DNA of 9,689 nt from an uncultured Collinsella sp. GTDB taxonomy: Bacteria > Actinomycetota > Coriobacteriia > Coriobacteriales > Coriobacteriaceae. Below are positions 1 through 6,701 of the stretch, piece after piece (positions within the stretch are counted from its first letter, which is position 1; every line of letters begins with the position of its first letter). A model generated the notes under the pieces. The model searched no databases. It was given only the letters and a program-made list of their open reading frames with translations, and was not told the origin of the DNA. The position numbers were made by a program, and so were the translations under genes. The stretch spans positions 1-9,689 of the forward strand of contig CABUUB010000063.1 of the NCBI GenBank assembly GCA_902494625.1, written 5' to 3'.

Positions 1-31
1 GGACGGCATGACCAGAAGGTCTATGCCGTCC
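1..31 (+). terminator. Bulged terminator-like hairpin, copy 1
   Basis: The arms GGACGGCAT (1-9) and ATGCCGTCC (23-31) pair perfectly. Above them GACC (10-13) pairs with GGTC (18-21) around an AGAA loop, leaving one unpaired T at 22 on the 3' side. TCTTTTC follows, a weak T tract. It probably terminates a gene lying left of the window; the stem may extend beyond the edge. The same architecture recurs at 5396-5424 and 8079-8103. The hairpin is directly visible; termination is inferred. Confidence 0.6.
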
Positions 32-94
32 TCTTTTCATGCCAATTTGTTCGCTCTGGCGCCCGCTCGCTGGCATTGCTAAAACATCGACGTT
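1..94 (+). repeat. Degenerate intergenic repeat, copy 1
   Basis: The hairpin at 1-31 and the following 63 bases resemble 5396-5487. From 32 to 94 the two copies align without a gap at a constant offset of 5393, and my hand count is 43 identical bases of 63. The best blocks are CGCTGRCATTGC (68-79) and CATCGA (85-90). I see no open reading frame conserved between copies. It could be a conserved 3' or intergenic RNA element, or the trace of an old duplication. Confidence 0.55.
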
Positions 95-106
95 ACCGTG
101 GTCCAA

Positions 107-143
107 ACTAGTCGTTGGGGGCGTTTTTGTTTGACTAGTCGTT
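107..143. repeat. Two direct copies of ACTAGTCGTT
   Basis: The 10-mer ACTAGTCGTT occurs at 107-116 and again at 134-143, 27 bp apart start to start, upstream of the candidate YhgE/Pip promoter. Its first six bases are palindromic. Spaced direct repeats like this can be binding sites for a response regulator or other activator, but no regulator gene is in the window. The second copy lies in the loop and upper stem of the hairpin at 113-160. Confidence 0.4.
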
Positions 144-160
144 TAAGAACGTCCCCGATG
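113..160 (+). other. Long G.U-containing RNA hairpin in the spacer
   Basis: Bases 113-129 can pair with 144-160 as a continuous 17-bp RNA helix with no mismatch. It contains five G.U pairs (114/159, 116/157, 121/152, 126/147, 129/144) and a 14-nt loop. The core is GGGG (117-120) with CCCC (153-156). Because G.U pairs would be C.A mismatches in the opposite transcript, the fold favours + strand RNA. No T tract follows, so it is not an obvious terminator. Whether the region is transcribed is unknown. Confidence 0.4.
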
Positions 161-221
161 CTATTTGAATTGCTAATTTGTGCGGGTTGTGGTTTTGTGA
201 CCTGCTGAAATTTAGGATACT

Positions 222-233
222 GTACATCTGTAC
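222..233. promoter_or_regulatory. Operator-like dyad GTACA-TC-TGTAC
   Basis: A perfect inverted repeat, GTACA (222-226) and TGTAC (229-233), is separated by two bases and overlaps the -35 position of the candidate promoter at 229-257. Repressors often bind such sites. YhgE/Pip genes are frequently found with TetR-type regulators in other genomes, but none is visible here, so the binding protein is unknown. Confidence 0.35.
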
Positions 234-257
234 GCTAACTCATCTTCGTAGTATATT
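229..257 (+). promoter_or_regulatory. Candidate promoter of the YhgE/Pip operon
   Basis: TATATT at 252-257 matches a sigma-70 -10 box in five of six positions. Seventeen bases upstream, TGTACG (229-234) is a weak -35 (three of six). Initiation near 264 would give a leader of about 50 nt to the ATG at 314, containing the dyad at 278-317. A second, weaker -10-like hexamer, GATACT (216-221), could be used instead. Confidence 0.35.
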
Positions 258-277
258 GCTACCCGCAAAACTCAGCA

Positions 278-317
278 CCATTGTGCCGTGAGGCACTAAA
301 GCGCCTCCGTACAATGG
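278..317. promoter_or_regulatory. Imperfect inverted repeat over the first ATG
   Basis: CCATTGT (278-284) is mirrored by ACAATGG (311-317). Inner blocks GAGGC (290-294) and GCCTC (303-307) also pair, giving an imperfect 40-bp dyad. A smaller alternative hairpin, GTGCC-GTGA-GGCAC (283-296), sits inside it. The ATG at 314-316 lies in the right arm, so a repressor bound here or an RNA fold could affect expression. No strong Shine-Dalgarno sequence precedes this ATG. Confidence 0.35.
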
Positions 318-3130
318 TTGTCGATAGTACGATTCGATTCAACGACAGGATGGATGGTCCAAGCGTGAGTCTCGGCAGCAAACTATCCAACGCAAAGGTC
401 TCCTTTGCGATCTTTAAGCGCGACATCAAGCGATTGCTCGTGAACCCCGTCGCCCTGGTGGTTACTTTGGGCGTGTGCGTCATTCCCTCGCTGTATGCCT
501 GGTACAACATCGTGGCTAACTGGGATCCGTACGGAAACACCCAGGGTATCAAGATTGCCATCGCCAACAACGATCGGGGCACCCAAAACGACTTGGTGGG
601 CGAGCTCAACGCGGGCGACCAGGTCGTCGATCAGCTCAAGGAGAACGATCAGCTGGGCTGGACCTTCGTCGATTCGGCGGCCGACGCCAAGGAGGGCGTC
701 GAGAGCGGTGAGTACTATGCGGCCATCGTAATCCCTAAGAACTTCTCGGATAACCTGGTCTCGATGCTCGACGGCAACTACCATCAGCCCAAGCTTACGT
801 ACTACGTCAATGAGAAGAAGAGTGCTATTGCGCCCAAGGTTACCGACACCGGTGCAAGCACCATCGAGGAGCAGATCAACTCGGAATTTGTCTCCACAGT
901 GGGCGAGACCGTTGCCAGCATCGCCAAGGATGCCGGGGTCGATTTAAAGGACAAGGCAACCCAGACTCAGAATTCGTTGGCTGGTTCGGTATCAGAGGCA
1001 TCCGGTACCTTGGGTGAGGTGCGCGATTCGATTGGCGACATGAATGCCGCCATCGATAAGACGAGTGGCGCTATCGCCTCGGCTGATGCCGCGTTGGCGG
1101 GCCTGCAGGGTCAGACGCCCTCTCTAACGCAGGCAATCGCTCAGGGCAATGACCTGCTGGGCGAGGCGCGCGCTACGGCGGGCAATTCTGTCGCCTCGCT
1201 CTCCAAGGCACTCTCGGAAGGCAGCCTTGCGCTCACCAAGACGTCAGCCTCCGCGAACGCTGCGATTGGCAAGCTGACGGGCGCGGTCACATCTACGACC
1301 ACCCGCATCGACAACTCGCTTGAGTCTCTCCAAGCGACGATCGACCACAATAAGGCCGTTATCGGGCACTTGGAAATTCTCGTTAATGACACGTCGACAG
1401 GTTCCAAGGAAATTGACGCGCGCATTGTATCGACCATCGATTTGCTCCGCGAGCAGAATGAAAAGCTTCAGAGCATCAAGGACGGTCTGTCTGCGCAGTC
1501 GAGCGCCATGGCGAATGACGCCGCGGCTGTCTCGGGCGCCAGCGACGCTATCAATAACGCAATCCAGACCGGTGCGACCAACCTTGGCCAGGCCCAGACG
1601 GACCTGGGTCAAAACGCGCTGCCGAAGGCCTCGAGCGCGCTTGATTCATTTGCCGCCGTCTCGGGTGATCTGACGGGAATCGTGTCTGGCCTCACGCCTA
1701 CTATTGCAAGTGCGCGCGGTACGCTTTCGCAGCTTAACGCTACGCTCGGCCAGGCCAAGACCACGCTGTCCCAGACCGATTCCTCGCTTGCCAAGGTCCA
1801 GGACAAGCTTGCGACCGCAGCCAATGACATCGCGGCGCTGCAGACCTCTGAGTCTATGGGCGAGCTCGCCGACCTTATGGGCGTCGATGTCAATGACGTG
1901 GCAGATTTCATGGCCTCTCCGGTCGAGCTGACGTCCAAGTCGATCTATCCGGTCAAGAGCTTTGGCTCGGGCATCGCTCCCTTCTACACCAATCTGGCGC
2001 TTTGGGTGGGCGGTTACGTACTCATCGCCATCTACAAGCTCGAGGTCGATCGCGAGGGCATTGGCAGCTTTACGGCGCGCCAGGGCTACTTCGGCCGTTG
2101 GATGCTCCTGGTGATCCTGGGCGCGCTCCAGGCCACCATCGTTACGGTAGGCGATCTGGTGATTGGCGTGCAGTGCATCAACCCGCTGCTGTTCGTGCTG
2201 GGCGGCATCGCCATCTCGTTCACCTACGTCAATATCATCTATGCGCTGTCCACTACGTTTAAGCACATCGGCAAGGCAATCGGCGTCATTCTCGTCATCG
2301 TGCAGATTCCGGGTTCGTCGGGCATGTATCCCATCGAGATGATGCCCGGCTTCTTCCAGTGGCTGCACCCGCTGCTGCCCTTTACCTACGGCATCAATCT
2401 GCTGCGCGAGACGGTCGGCGGCATGTACTCGTTTAACTACCTGTTTAACCTGTGCATTCTGGGTGTGTTCTTGATCGTGGCGCTCTTTATCGGTCTGCAG
2501 CTGCGTCCGCTGCTGCTCAACCTTAACCTGCTCTTTGATAAACAGCTTTCCACGACGGGTATGATGATCTGCGAGTCCAACGACCTGCCGCGCCAGCGCT
2601 ACTCGCTGCGCACGGCCATGCGTGTCATGCTCGATTCCGATTCGTACCGTCGCGAACTGCTCGATCATGCGGTCGCCTTTGAACATCGCTACCCGTACTA
2701 CATCAAGGGCGGTTTTGCCGCCGTGGTGGGCGTTCAGGTCCTGCTCTTTGTCCTGTCGACGGTTCTCGATATCGACAATAACGGCAAGATCATCCTGCTT
2801 GTCATTTGGATCATCTCGGTTATTGCCATCTGCGGCTGGCTTATCAATATCGAGTACATCCGCTCGAGCCTCAACACCCAGATGCGCATCTCGGCGCTTT
2901 CGGATGAGGACCTGCGCCGCGAGATGCGCGAGCACACGGCCGCCATTCCGGCCGCTCGTCGCATGTTCGGCTTGAATGCGAGCGAGCGGGGGTCTGAACC
3001 CAAGACTCAGGCTGTCAACCAATGTGGTCATCGCGATGCGGCCCATGTGCCCGAGAACGGGGATGACACGTTTGTGATGAATGAAAAGAACGCCCCGCTC
3101 GGCAAGCACTCCAAAGGAGGTGAGGCATAA
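314..3130 (+). CDS. YhgE/Pip family membrane protein, long form
   Basis: A predicted 938-residue envelope protein of the YhgE/Pip family, related to phage infection protein Pip of Lactococcus and YueB/EsaA of Bacillus and Staphylococcus; its biochemical role is not settled. An N-terminal FKRD box precedes one membrane helix (about 42-66) ending in YAWYN, then WDPYGNT (70-76). A conserved external segment with YYAAIVIPK (134-142) follows. Residues about 190-530 are a Ser/Ala/Thr-rich, helical, probably coiled-coil stalk. From YPVKSFGSG (about 545) come roughly five more helices with the family PFYTNL, GKAIGVI and FTYGINLLRE segments. Beyond the usual end there is an extra tail of about 200 residues with two further helices (about 800-820 and 828-850) and a hydrophilic C-terminus. 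The start is uncertain: TTG 281, ATG 350 and GTG 365 are in frame, and 365 has the most family-like N-terminus with weak AGGATGG upstream. It is co-transcribed with the paralogue downstream. Confidence 0.88.
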   Translation: MVVDSTIRFNDRMDGPSVSLGSKLSNAKVSFAIFKRDIKRLLVNPVALVVTLGVCVIPSLYAWYNIVANWDPYGNTQGIKIAIANNDRGTQNDLVGELNAGDQVVDQLKENDQLGWTFVDSAADAKEGVESGEYYAAIVIPKNFSDNLVSMLDGNYHQPKLTYYVNEKKSAIAPKVTDTGASTIEEQINSEFVSTVGETVASIAKDAGVDLKDKATQTQNSLAGSVSEASGTLGEVRDSIGDMNAAIDKTSGAIASADAALAGLQGQTPSLTQAIAQGNDLLGEARATAGNSVASLSKALSEGSLALTKTSASANAAIGKLTGAVTSTTTRIDNSLESLQATIDHNKAVIGHLEILVNDTSTGSKEIDARIVSTIDLLREQNEKLQSIKDGLSAQSSAMANDAAAVSGASDAINNAIQTGATNLGQAQTDLGQNALPKASSALDSFAAVSGDLTGIVSGLTPTIASARGTLSQLNATLGQAKTTLSQTDSSLAKVQDKLATAANDIAALQTSESMGELADLMGVDVNDVADFMASPVELTSKSIYPVKSFGSGIAPFYTNLALWVGGYVLIAIYKLEVDREGIGSFTARQGYFGRWMLLVILGALQATIVTVGDLVIGVQCINPLLFVLGGIAISFTYVNIIYALSTTFKHIGKAIGVILVIVQIPGSSGMYPIEMMPGFFQWLHPLLPFTYGINLLRETVGGMYSFNYLFNLCILGVFLIVALFIGLQLRPLLLNLNLLFDKQLSTTGMMICESNDLPRQRYSLRTAMRVMLDSDSYRRELLDHAVAFEHRYPYYIKGGFAAVVGVQVLLFVLSTVLDIDNNGKIILLVIWIISVIAICGWLINIEYIRSSLNTQMRISALSDEDLRREMREHTAAIPAARRMFGLNASERGSEPKTQAVNQCGHRDAAHVPENGDDTFVMNEKNAPLGKHSKGGEA
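3113..3123 (+). promoter_or_regulatory. Strong ribosome binding site inside the preceding gene
   Basis: AAAGGAGGTGA is a near-complete complement of the 16S rRNA 3' end. It is encoded within the last codons of the upstream gene (Lys-Gly-Gly-Glu-Ala, stop), with 10 bases between GGAGG and the ATG at 3131. It fixes the start of the second YhgE/Pip gene and is far stronger than anything before the first gene. Confidence 0.85.
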
Positions 3131-5320
3131 ATGAAGAACATCCTGCATCTGTTTAAGCGCGATGTCCAAAACGTGTCTCGCTCCGTAATCGGCTTGGTTG
3201 TCGTGATGGGCCTCATTATCGTACCGTGCCTGTACGCGTGGTTTAACATCGCCGGCAGCTGGGATCCGTACGGCAACACCGGCAATCTTAAGATCGCCGT
3301 GGTCAACACCGATGAGGGTTACGAGAGCGATCTGATCCCCGTCGAGGTCAACGTGGGCGAAAACGTGACCGCCACCCTGCGCGGCAACGAGAACTTCGAC
3401 TGGGTTGTGCTCAACGATCGAGAAAAGGCCATCGAGGGCGTCAAATCGGGCGCATACTATGCGGCTGTCGTTATCCCTAAGACGTTTAGTGCCGATATGA
3501 TGACGCTCTTTTCGACCGACGTTAAGCATGCCGATATCGAGTTTTACGAGAATCAGAAGGCCAACGCCATCGCGCAGATCGTGACCGAGAAGGGTTCGAG
3601 CGCCGTTCAGAACCAGGTTAACGAATCTTTTACCGAGACCATTACGAGCATCGGTCTTAAGACGGTGTCCAGCCTGCTCGATTACATGAGCACCGACCAG
3701 GTCAGCAACTTTATCGCCAACCTGTCCTCGACGCTCGGCGATTCGATTGGGGACCTGCAAGACGTTCAGGCTAATGCTTCGTCGCTGGCGGGCATTTTGA
3801 GCTCTACGTCCGATTCGTTGACGTCGGCGAGCGGTATGCTCCAGCAGACGGGTACGGTCGATGAGTCGACCAAGCAGTTGATGGAGCATGCCAAGAGCGG
3901 CATGAGCGATTCCAAAGAAGCGCTGAAGGCCGCCAACGACGCCATCAACGCCGCGATTGACGGAAGCGCGGGCTCGTTCGACAACGTGTCCGCCGAGCTT
4001 GCGAAGGCATTCGATGCCGCGAATCAGCATGTCGACCTTACGGTGTCTCAGCTCAACGATGCCGCGGCGGCGCTCAATACACGTGCCGACGATATCGACG
4101 CCACGGCCGACCAGCTCCGCGGCTTTGCCGAGCAGGTCAGTGACGAAAAGCTCCAGGAGAGCCTTAAATCTGTGGCAACATCGCTGGGCAGGATCGCGGT
4201 GGAGTATCGCAACAACGCCAAGGACCTGACGGCAACTGCTAAGTCCCTTTCTGACAGCATGGCAGAGGTCAACAGCACGCGTGCCGAGGTCGATCAGGCC
4301 ATCGCCGATGCCAAGGCGGGCATTTCGGGCGCCAAGTCCGACTACGATTCCACGTTCTCGGTTAAGGCCAAGGAGCTCAAGAAGACGGTTTCGGGCATCC
4401 TGGACTCGCTCGATGGCATCTCGGGCGATCTGGATAGCGCCGTAGACGGCCTGACCGACGCATCCGGTTCGCTGGCAAAGGGCCTCTCCAAGGCTGCAAA
4501 GCTGGTCAACAAGGCTTCCGATCAGCTGGGCGAGGCGTCGGACAAGATCAGCGCGTTTAAGGACGAGCTCGATGGCGCCCTGATGTCGGACGACCTTGCC
4601 ACGATCAAGACGATGATTGGCAACGACCCCGAGGGTTTGGCCGTGTCGCTTTCCGGCCCCGTCGCGCTCGATCGCAAGCCGGTCTATCCGATTCGTAACT
4701 ACGGTTCGGCCATGGCACCGTTCTACACGATTCTGTCGCTATGGGTCGGCTCGATCGTGCTGGCGGCCATGATGAAGGTCTCGGTTGACGATGAGCTCAT
4801 CAACGAGCTCATCCCCGTGCGCCTGCACGAGATCTACCTGGGCCGCTACCTGTTCTTTGGCGGTCTGGCCCTGCTGCAGGCAACGCTCGTGTGCGCGGGC
4901 GACATCCTGTTCTTTGGCATCCAGTGCGACGACCCGCTGCAGTTTGTGCTGGCGGGCTGGGTCGCGAGTCTCGTGTTCTCCAATATCGTCTACACGCTCA
5001 CCGTGTCGTTTGGCGATATCGGCAAGGCGCTCGCCGTCGTGTTGCTGGTCATGCAGGTCGGCGGTTCGGGCGGTACGTTCCCCATCGAGATGACGGGCCC
5101 TGTGTTCCAGGCGATCTATCCGTTCCTGCCGTTCACCCACGGCATCAACGCCATGCATGCCGCCATGGCCGGTGCGTATCATATGGAGTACTGGGTCGAG
5201 CTGGGCATTCTGGCGAGCTATCTGATTCCGTCGCTGGCACTGGGCGTCGTCTTCCGCCGCCCGGTCATCAAAGCCAACGACTGGATCATCGAAAAGCTGG
5301 AGTCAACCAAATTAATCTAG
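3131..5320 (+). CDS. YhgE/Pip family membrane protein, standard form
   Basis: A 729-residue paralogue of the preceding protein with the usual family layout. FKRD is at residues 8-11, the first membrane helix about 17-41 ends in YAWFN, and WDPYGNT is at 44-50. YYAAVVIPK is at 109-117, and a long Ala/Ser/Asp/Lys-rich helical stalk spans roughly 170-500. A C-terminal membrane domain begins at YPIRNYGSAMAPFYT (about 519) and contains PIEMTGP and PFLPFTHGIN, resembling an ABC-2-type permease fold. The protein ends shortly after the last helix, without the extra two-helix tail of its neighbour. Its ATG directly follows the neighbour's TAA, and its ribosome site lies inside that gene, so the pair is translationally linked and may act as a heteromer. 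A role in envelope integrity, secretion or phage adsorption is suggested by relatives only. Confidence 0.92.
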   Translation: MKNILHLFKRDVQNVSRSVIGLVVVMGLIIVPCLYAWFNIAGSWDPYGNTGNLKIAVVNTDEGYESDLIPVEVNVGENVTATLRGNENFDWVVLNDREKAIEGVKSGAYYAAVVIPKTFSADMMTLFSTDVKHADIEFYENQKANAIAQIVTEKGSSAVQNQVNESFTETITSIGLKTVSSLLDYMSTDQVSNFIANLSSTLGDSIGDLQDVQANASSLAGILSSTSDSLTSASGMLQQTGTVDESTKQLMEHAKSGMSDSKEALKAANDAINAAIDGSAGSFDNVSAELAKAFDAANQHVDLTVSQLNDAAAALNTRADDIDATADQLRGFAEQVSDEKLQESLKSVATSLGRIAVEYRNNAKDLTATAKSLSDSMAEVNSTRAEVDQAIADAKAGISGAKSDYDSTFSVKAKELKKTVSGILDSLDGISGDLDSAVDGLTDASGSLAKGLSKAAKLVNKASDQLGEASDKISAFKDELDGALMSDDLATIKTMIGNDPEGLAVSLSGPVALDRKPVYPIRNYGSAMAPFYTILSLWVGSIVLAAMMKVSVDDELINELIPVRLHEIYLGRYLFFGGLALLQATLVCAGDILFFGIQCDDPLQFVLAGWVASLVFSNIVYTLTVSFGDIGKALAVVLLVMQVGGSGGTFPIEMTGPVFQAIYPFLPFTHGINAMHAAMAGAYHMEYWVELGILASYLIPSLALGVVFRRPVIKANDWIIEKLESTKLI

Positions 5321-5347
5321 TTACGCGGTTTTACCAAACCGCGTAAC
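5320..5347. terminator. Perfect 12-bp hairpin at the operon end
   Basis: GTTACGCGGTTT (5320-5331) pairs without mismatch with AAACCGCGTAAC (5336-5347) around TACC. The last base of the TAG stop codon is the first base of the stem. No T tract follows on either strand, so it may be a 3'-end stabiliser or a non-canonical terminator. A second hairpin follows 49 bp later. Confidence 0.55.
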
Positions 5348-5395
5348 GGCTCGACGCTGCAAACGCCCCTAAGCGGCAATCTGACGTTCAATTTC

Positions 5396-5424
5396 AAGGG
5401 CGCGACCAGAAGGTCAGCGCCCTT
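5396..5424 (+). terminator. Bulged terminator-like hairpin, copy 2
   Basis: AAGGGCGC (5396-5403) pairs with GCGCCCTT (5417-5424). Above it, GACC-AGAA-GGTC (5404-5415) is identical to copy 1, with one unpaired A at 5416 on the 3' side. TCATTTC follows. It lies 75 bp after the stop of the second YhgE/Pip gene and is a likely operon terminator. The lower stem is unrelated in sequence to copy 1, so the fold rather than the sequence is conserved there. Confidence 0.6.
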
Positions 5425-5487
5425 TCATTTCACGTCACCTTGCTCGCTTAGGGTCGTTTTCGCTGACATTGCCGGAGCATCGAGGTT
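5396..5487 (+). repeat. Degenerate intergenic repeat, copy 2
   Basis: This is the second copy of the element at 1-94, in the same orientation: the bulged hairpin plus a 63-base flank with about two thirds identity (43 of 63 by hand) and no gaps. Conserved blocks are TCGCT (5444-5448), CGCTGACATTGC (5461-5472) and CATCGA (5478-5483). The two copies bracket the YhgE/Pip gene pair. Confidence 0.55.
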
Positions 5488-5515
5488 CACTTTGCCGACG
5501 CTTTAGCGGGCTGGA

Positions 5516-5545
5516 TTGCACGGGCTGCTTGGTTGTTGCTACAGT
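5516..5545 (+). promoter_or_regulatory. Candidate promoter upstream of the EamA-family gene
   Basis: TTGCAC (5516-5521) is a possible -35. After 18 bases comes an extended -10, TGCTACAGT, with the hexamer TACAGT at 5540-5545 (four of six matches). The -10 lies within a perfect 11-bp palindrome, GCTAC-A-GTAGC (5538-5548), which could be an operator. Initiation would fall near 5552, inside the hairpin at 5550-5575. Confidence 0.4.
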
Positions 5546-5549
5546 AGCG

Positions 5550-5587
5550 GGGCGTACCGGGGGTCCGGTGCGCCCTGTTTTTATTTG
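5550..5587 (+). terminator. Strong hairpin with T tract before the EamA-family gene
   Basis: GGGCG-T-ACCGG (5550-5560) pairs with CCGGT-G-CGCCC (5565-5575) as an 11-bp stem with one U.G pair and a GGGT loop. TGTTTTTATTTG follows, an intrinsic-terminator signature. It lies 67 bases before the ATG at 5654 and just after a candidate promoter. It could be an attenuator, the end of a very short RNA, a backup terminator for the upstream operon, or a 5' stabilising hairpin. Confidence 0.6.
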
Positions 5588-5653
5588 ACCATGAGGCGGC
5601 ACGCAGCCATACGCGTGCGGACACCACGCCCAGATTGAGTGCGAGGATGTTCC

Positions 5654-6637
5654 ATGGCCCAATACGCTGCCAACGAAATCGAAAACATGCCTGATAGTCC
5701 TGTGGCCCGTGAGGATTTGGGCGCGGGCGGTATTCCCCGGGGTGCCGGTGCACGCTCGCCGCTGTTCTGGAAAGTTCTGCTATTTTCGGTGGCGGTCATC
5801 TGGGGCTACTCCTTTACCACTATGAAGGGCGCGCTCGACACCATTCCGGTGTTCGAGCTGGTCTACGTTCGCTTTCTCCCGGCATCACTGGTTATGTTTG
5901 CCATTTTCCATAAGCGCATCATCGCTCATTTCAATGCCCGCAACCTAATCGTCGGGCTTGGCATGGGCGCGCTCATGTGGGGTGCCTACGGTTTGCAGAC
6001 GATCGGCCTGGCACAGACCACCGCAGGCAAAAGCGCGTTTTTGACGGGCACGTACTGCATCTTGGTTCCGTTTGCGAGCTACGTCCTAAGCGGCGAAAAG
6101 CTTACCCGTTACAACTTAGGCGCCGCGTTGCTGTGCCTGGCGGGCATTGGCTTGGTGGCGCTCGATAGCGTCGAGTTCAATGCCGGCGATGCCATTACGC
6201 TGGGCGGCGCGGTCTTCTTTGCCATCCAGATGGCGGTGACCGCCAAGTACGGTCGCAAGATGGACATCAACGTCATCACGTTTTGGATGTTTGTGGGCAA
6301 TGGCGTCTTGAGCTTGGCAACGTCGCTGCTATTCGAGACTCAAGCGCCCGCGTCCGTGTGGACGCCGAGCTTTATCGGCGTGATGGCCTTCCTCTCGGTG
6401 GGTTGTACGTGTGTGGCCCTGCTCGTCCAAAACGTTGGATTGGCGCACGTCCCGGCCTCGACGGGCTCGCTGCTCCTTTCGATGGAGTCGCCCTCGGGTG
6501 TGCTGTTCTCGGTGCTGTTGATGGGGGAGGCGCTCACCTCGCGCCTGCTTGCCGGCTTTGCGCTCATCTTCTTGTCGATTATCTTGAGCGAGACGCATTT
6601 CGATTTCTTGCGCCGAAAATCACACCCGCAATTGTAA
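5654..6637 (+). CDS. EamA/DMT-family transporter
   Basis: A 327-residue inner-membrane protein with the ten hydrophobic helices and internal duplication of the drug/metabolite transporter superfamily. A hydrophilic N-terminal tail of about 36 residues precedes helix 1 (about 38-56, with AVIWGYSF). The first EamA half ends near 170 and contains QTIGLAQTTAGKSAFLTG (115-132). The second half runs about 181-312 and carries the PAST...MES..GVLFSVLLMGE segment (267-292), the counterpart of the family's usual helix 9 motif. Members export or import amino acids, nucleosides or drugs; the substrate cannot be read here. I chose ATG 5654 because GAGGA (5643-5647) sits six bases upstream; an in-frame GTG at 5639 lacks this. 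The gene stands alone between a leader hairpin and its own terminator. Confidence 0.9.
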   Translation: MAQYAANEIENMPDSPVAREDLGAGGIPRGAGARSPLFWKVLLFSVAVIWGYSFTTMKGALDTIPVFELVYVRFLPASLVMFAIFHKRIIAHFNARNLIVGLGMGALMWGAYGLQTIGLAQTTAGKSAFLTGTYCILVPFASYVLSGEKLTRYNLGAALLCLAGIGLVALDSVEFNAGDAITLGGAVFFAIQMAVTAKYGRKMDINVITFWMFVGNGVLSLATSLLFETQAPASVWTPSFIGVMAFLSVGCTCVALLVQNVGLAHVPASTGSLLLSMESPSGVLFSVLLMGEALTSRLLAGFALIFLSIILSETHFDFLRRKSHPQL

Positions 6638-6649
6638 ACAACTTGTTGC

Positions 6650-6675
6650 GCCGCCCTCCCAGGGCGGCATTTTTT
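6650..6675 (+). terminator. Intrinsic terminator after the EamA-family gene
   Basis: GCCGCCCT (6650-6657) pairs with AGGGCGGC (6661-6668) around CCC and is followed by ATTTTTT. This is a canonical Rho-independent terminator 12 bp after the stop codon. Unlike the other 3' ends in the window it has no bulge and a clean T run. Confidence 0.92.
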
Positions 6676-6701
6676 ATGTCATGCCCTTACAGTTGTACCT
6701 T

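Noticed and set aside
158..208. Small frame encoding MLFELLICAGCGFVTC
   Set aside because: The Cys spacing is curious, but there is no ribosome binding site and its start overlaps the hairpin at 113-160. Probably chance.
281..313. TTG start giving an 11-residue longer first YhgE/Pip protein
   Set aside because: There is no ribosome site, the start lies very close to the expected transcription start, and the extra residues are not family-like. Starts at 314, 350 or 365 are more plausible.
1646..4030. Long open frame on the minus strand (about 790 codons) across both YhgE/Pip genes
   Set aside because: It is antisense to two well-supported proteins, crosses their boundary, and translates to Arg/His/Asp-rich sequence with no recognisable domain. 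GC-rich codon bias leaves such frames open by chance.
5538..5548. GCTACAGTAGC as an attachment or recombination core
   Set aside because: No integrase, tRNA gene or second copy is visible. An operator or a coincidental overlap with the -10 is simpler.
5591..5638. Fifteen-residue Arg-rich frame (five Arg) before the EamA-family gene, a possible leader peptide
   Set aside because: No Shine-Dalgarno sequence precedes the ATG, which follows directly after the T tract, and no downstream alternative hairpin links it to attenuation.
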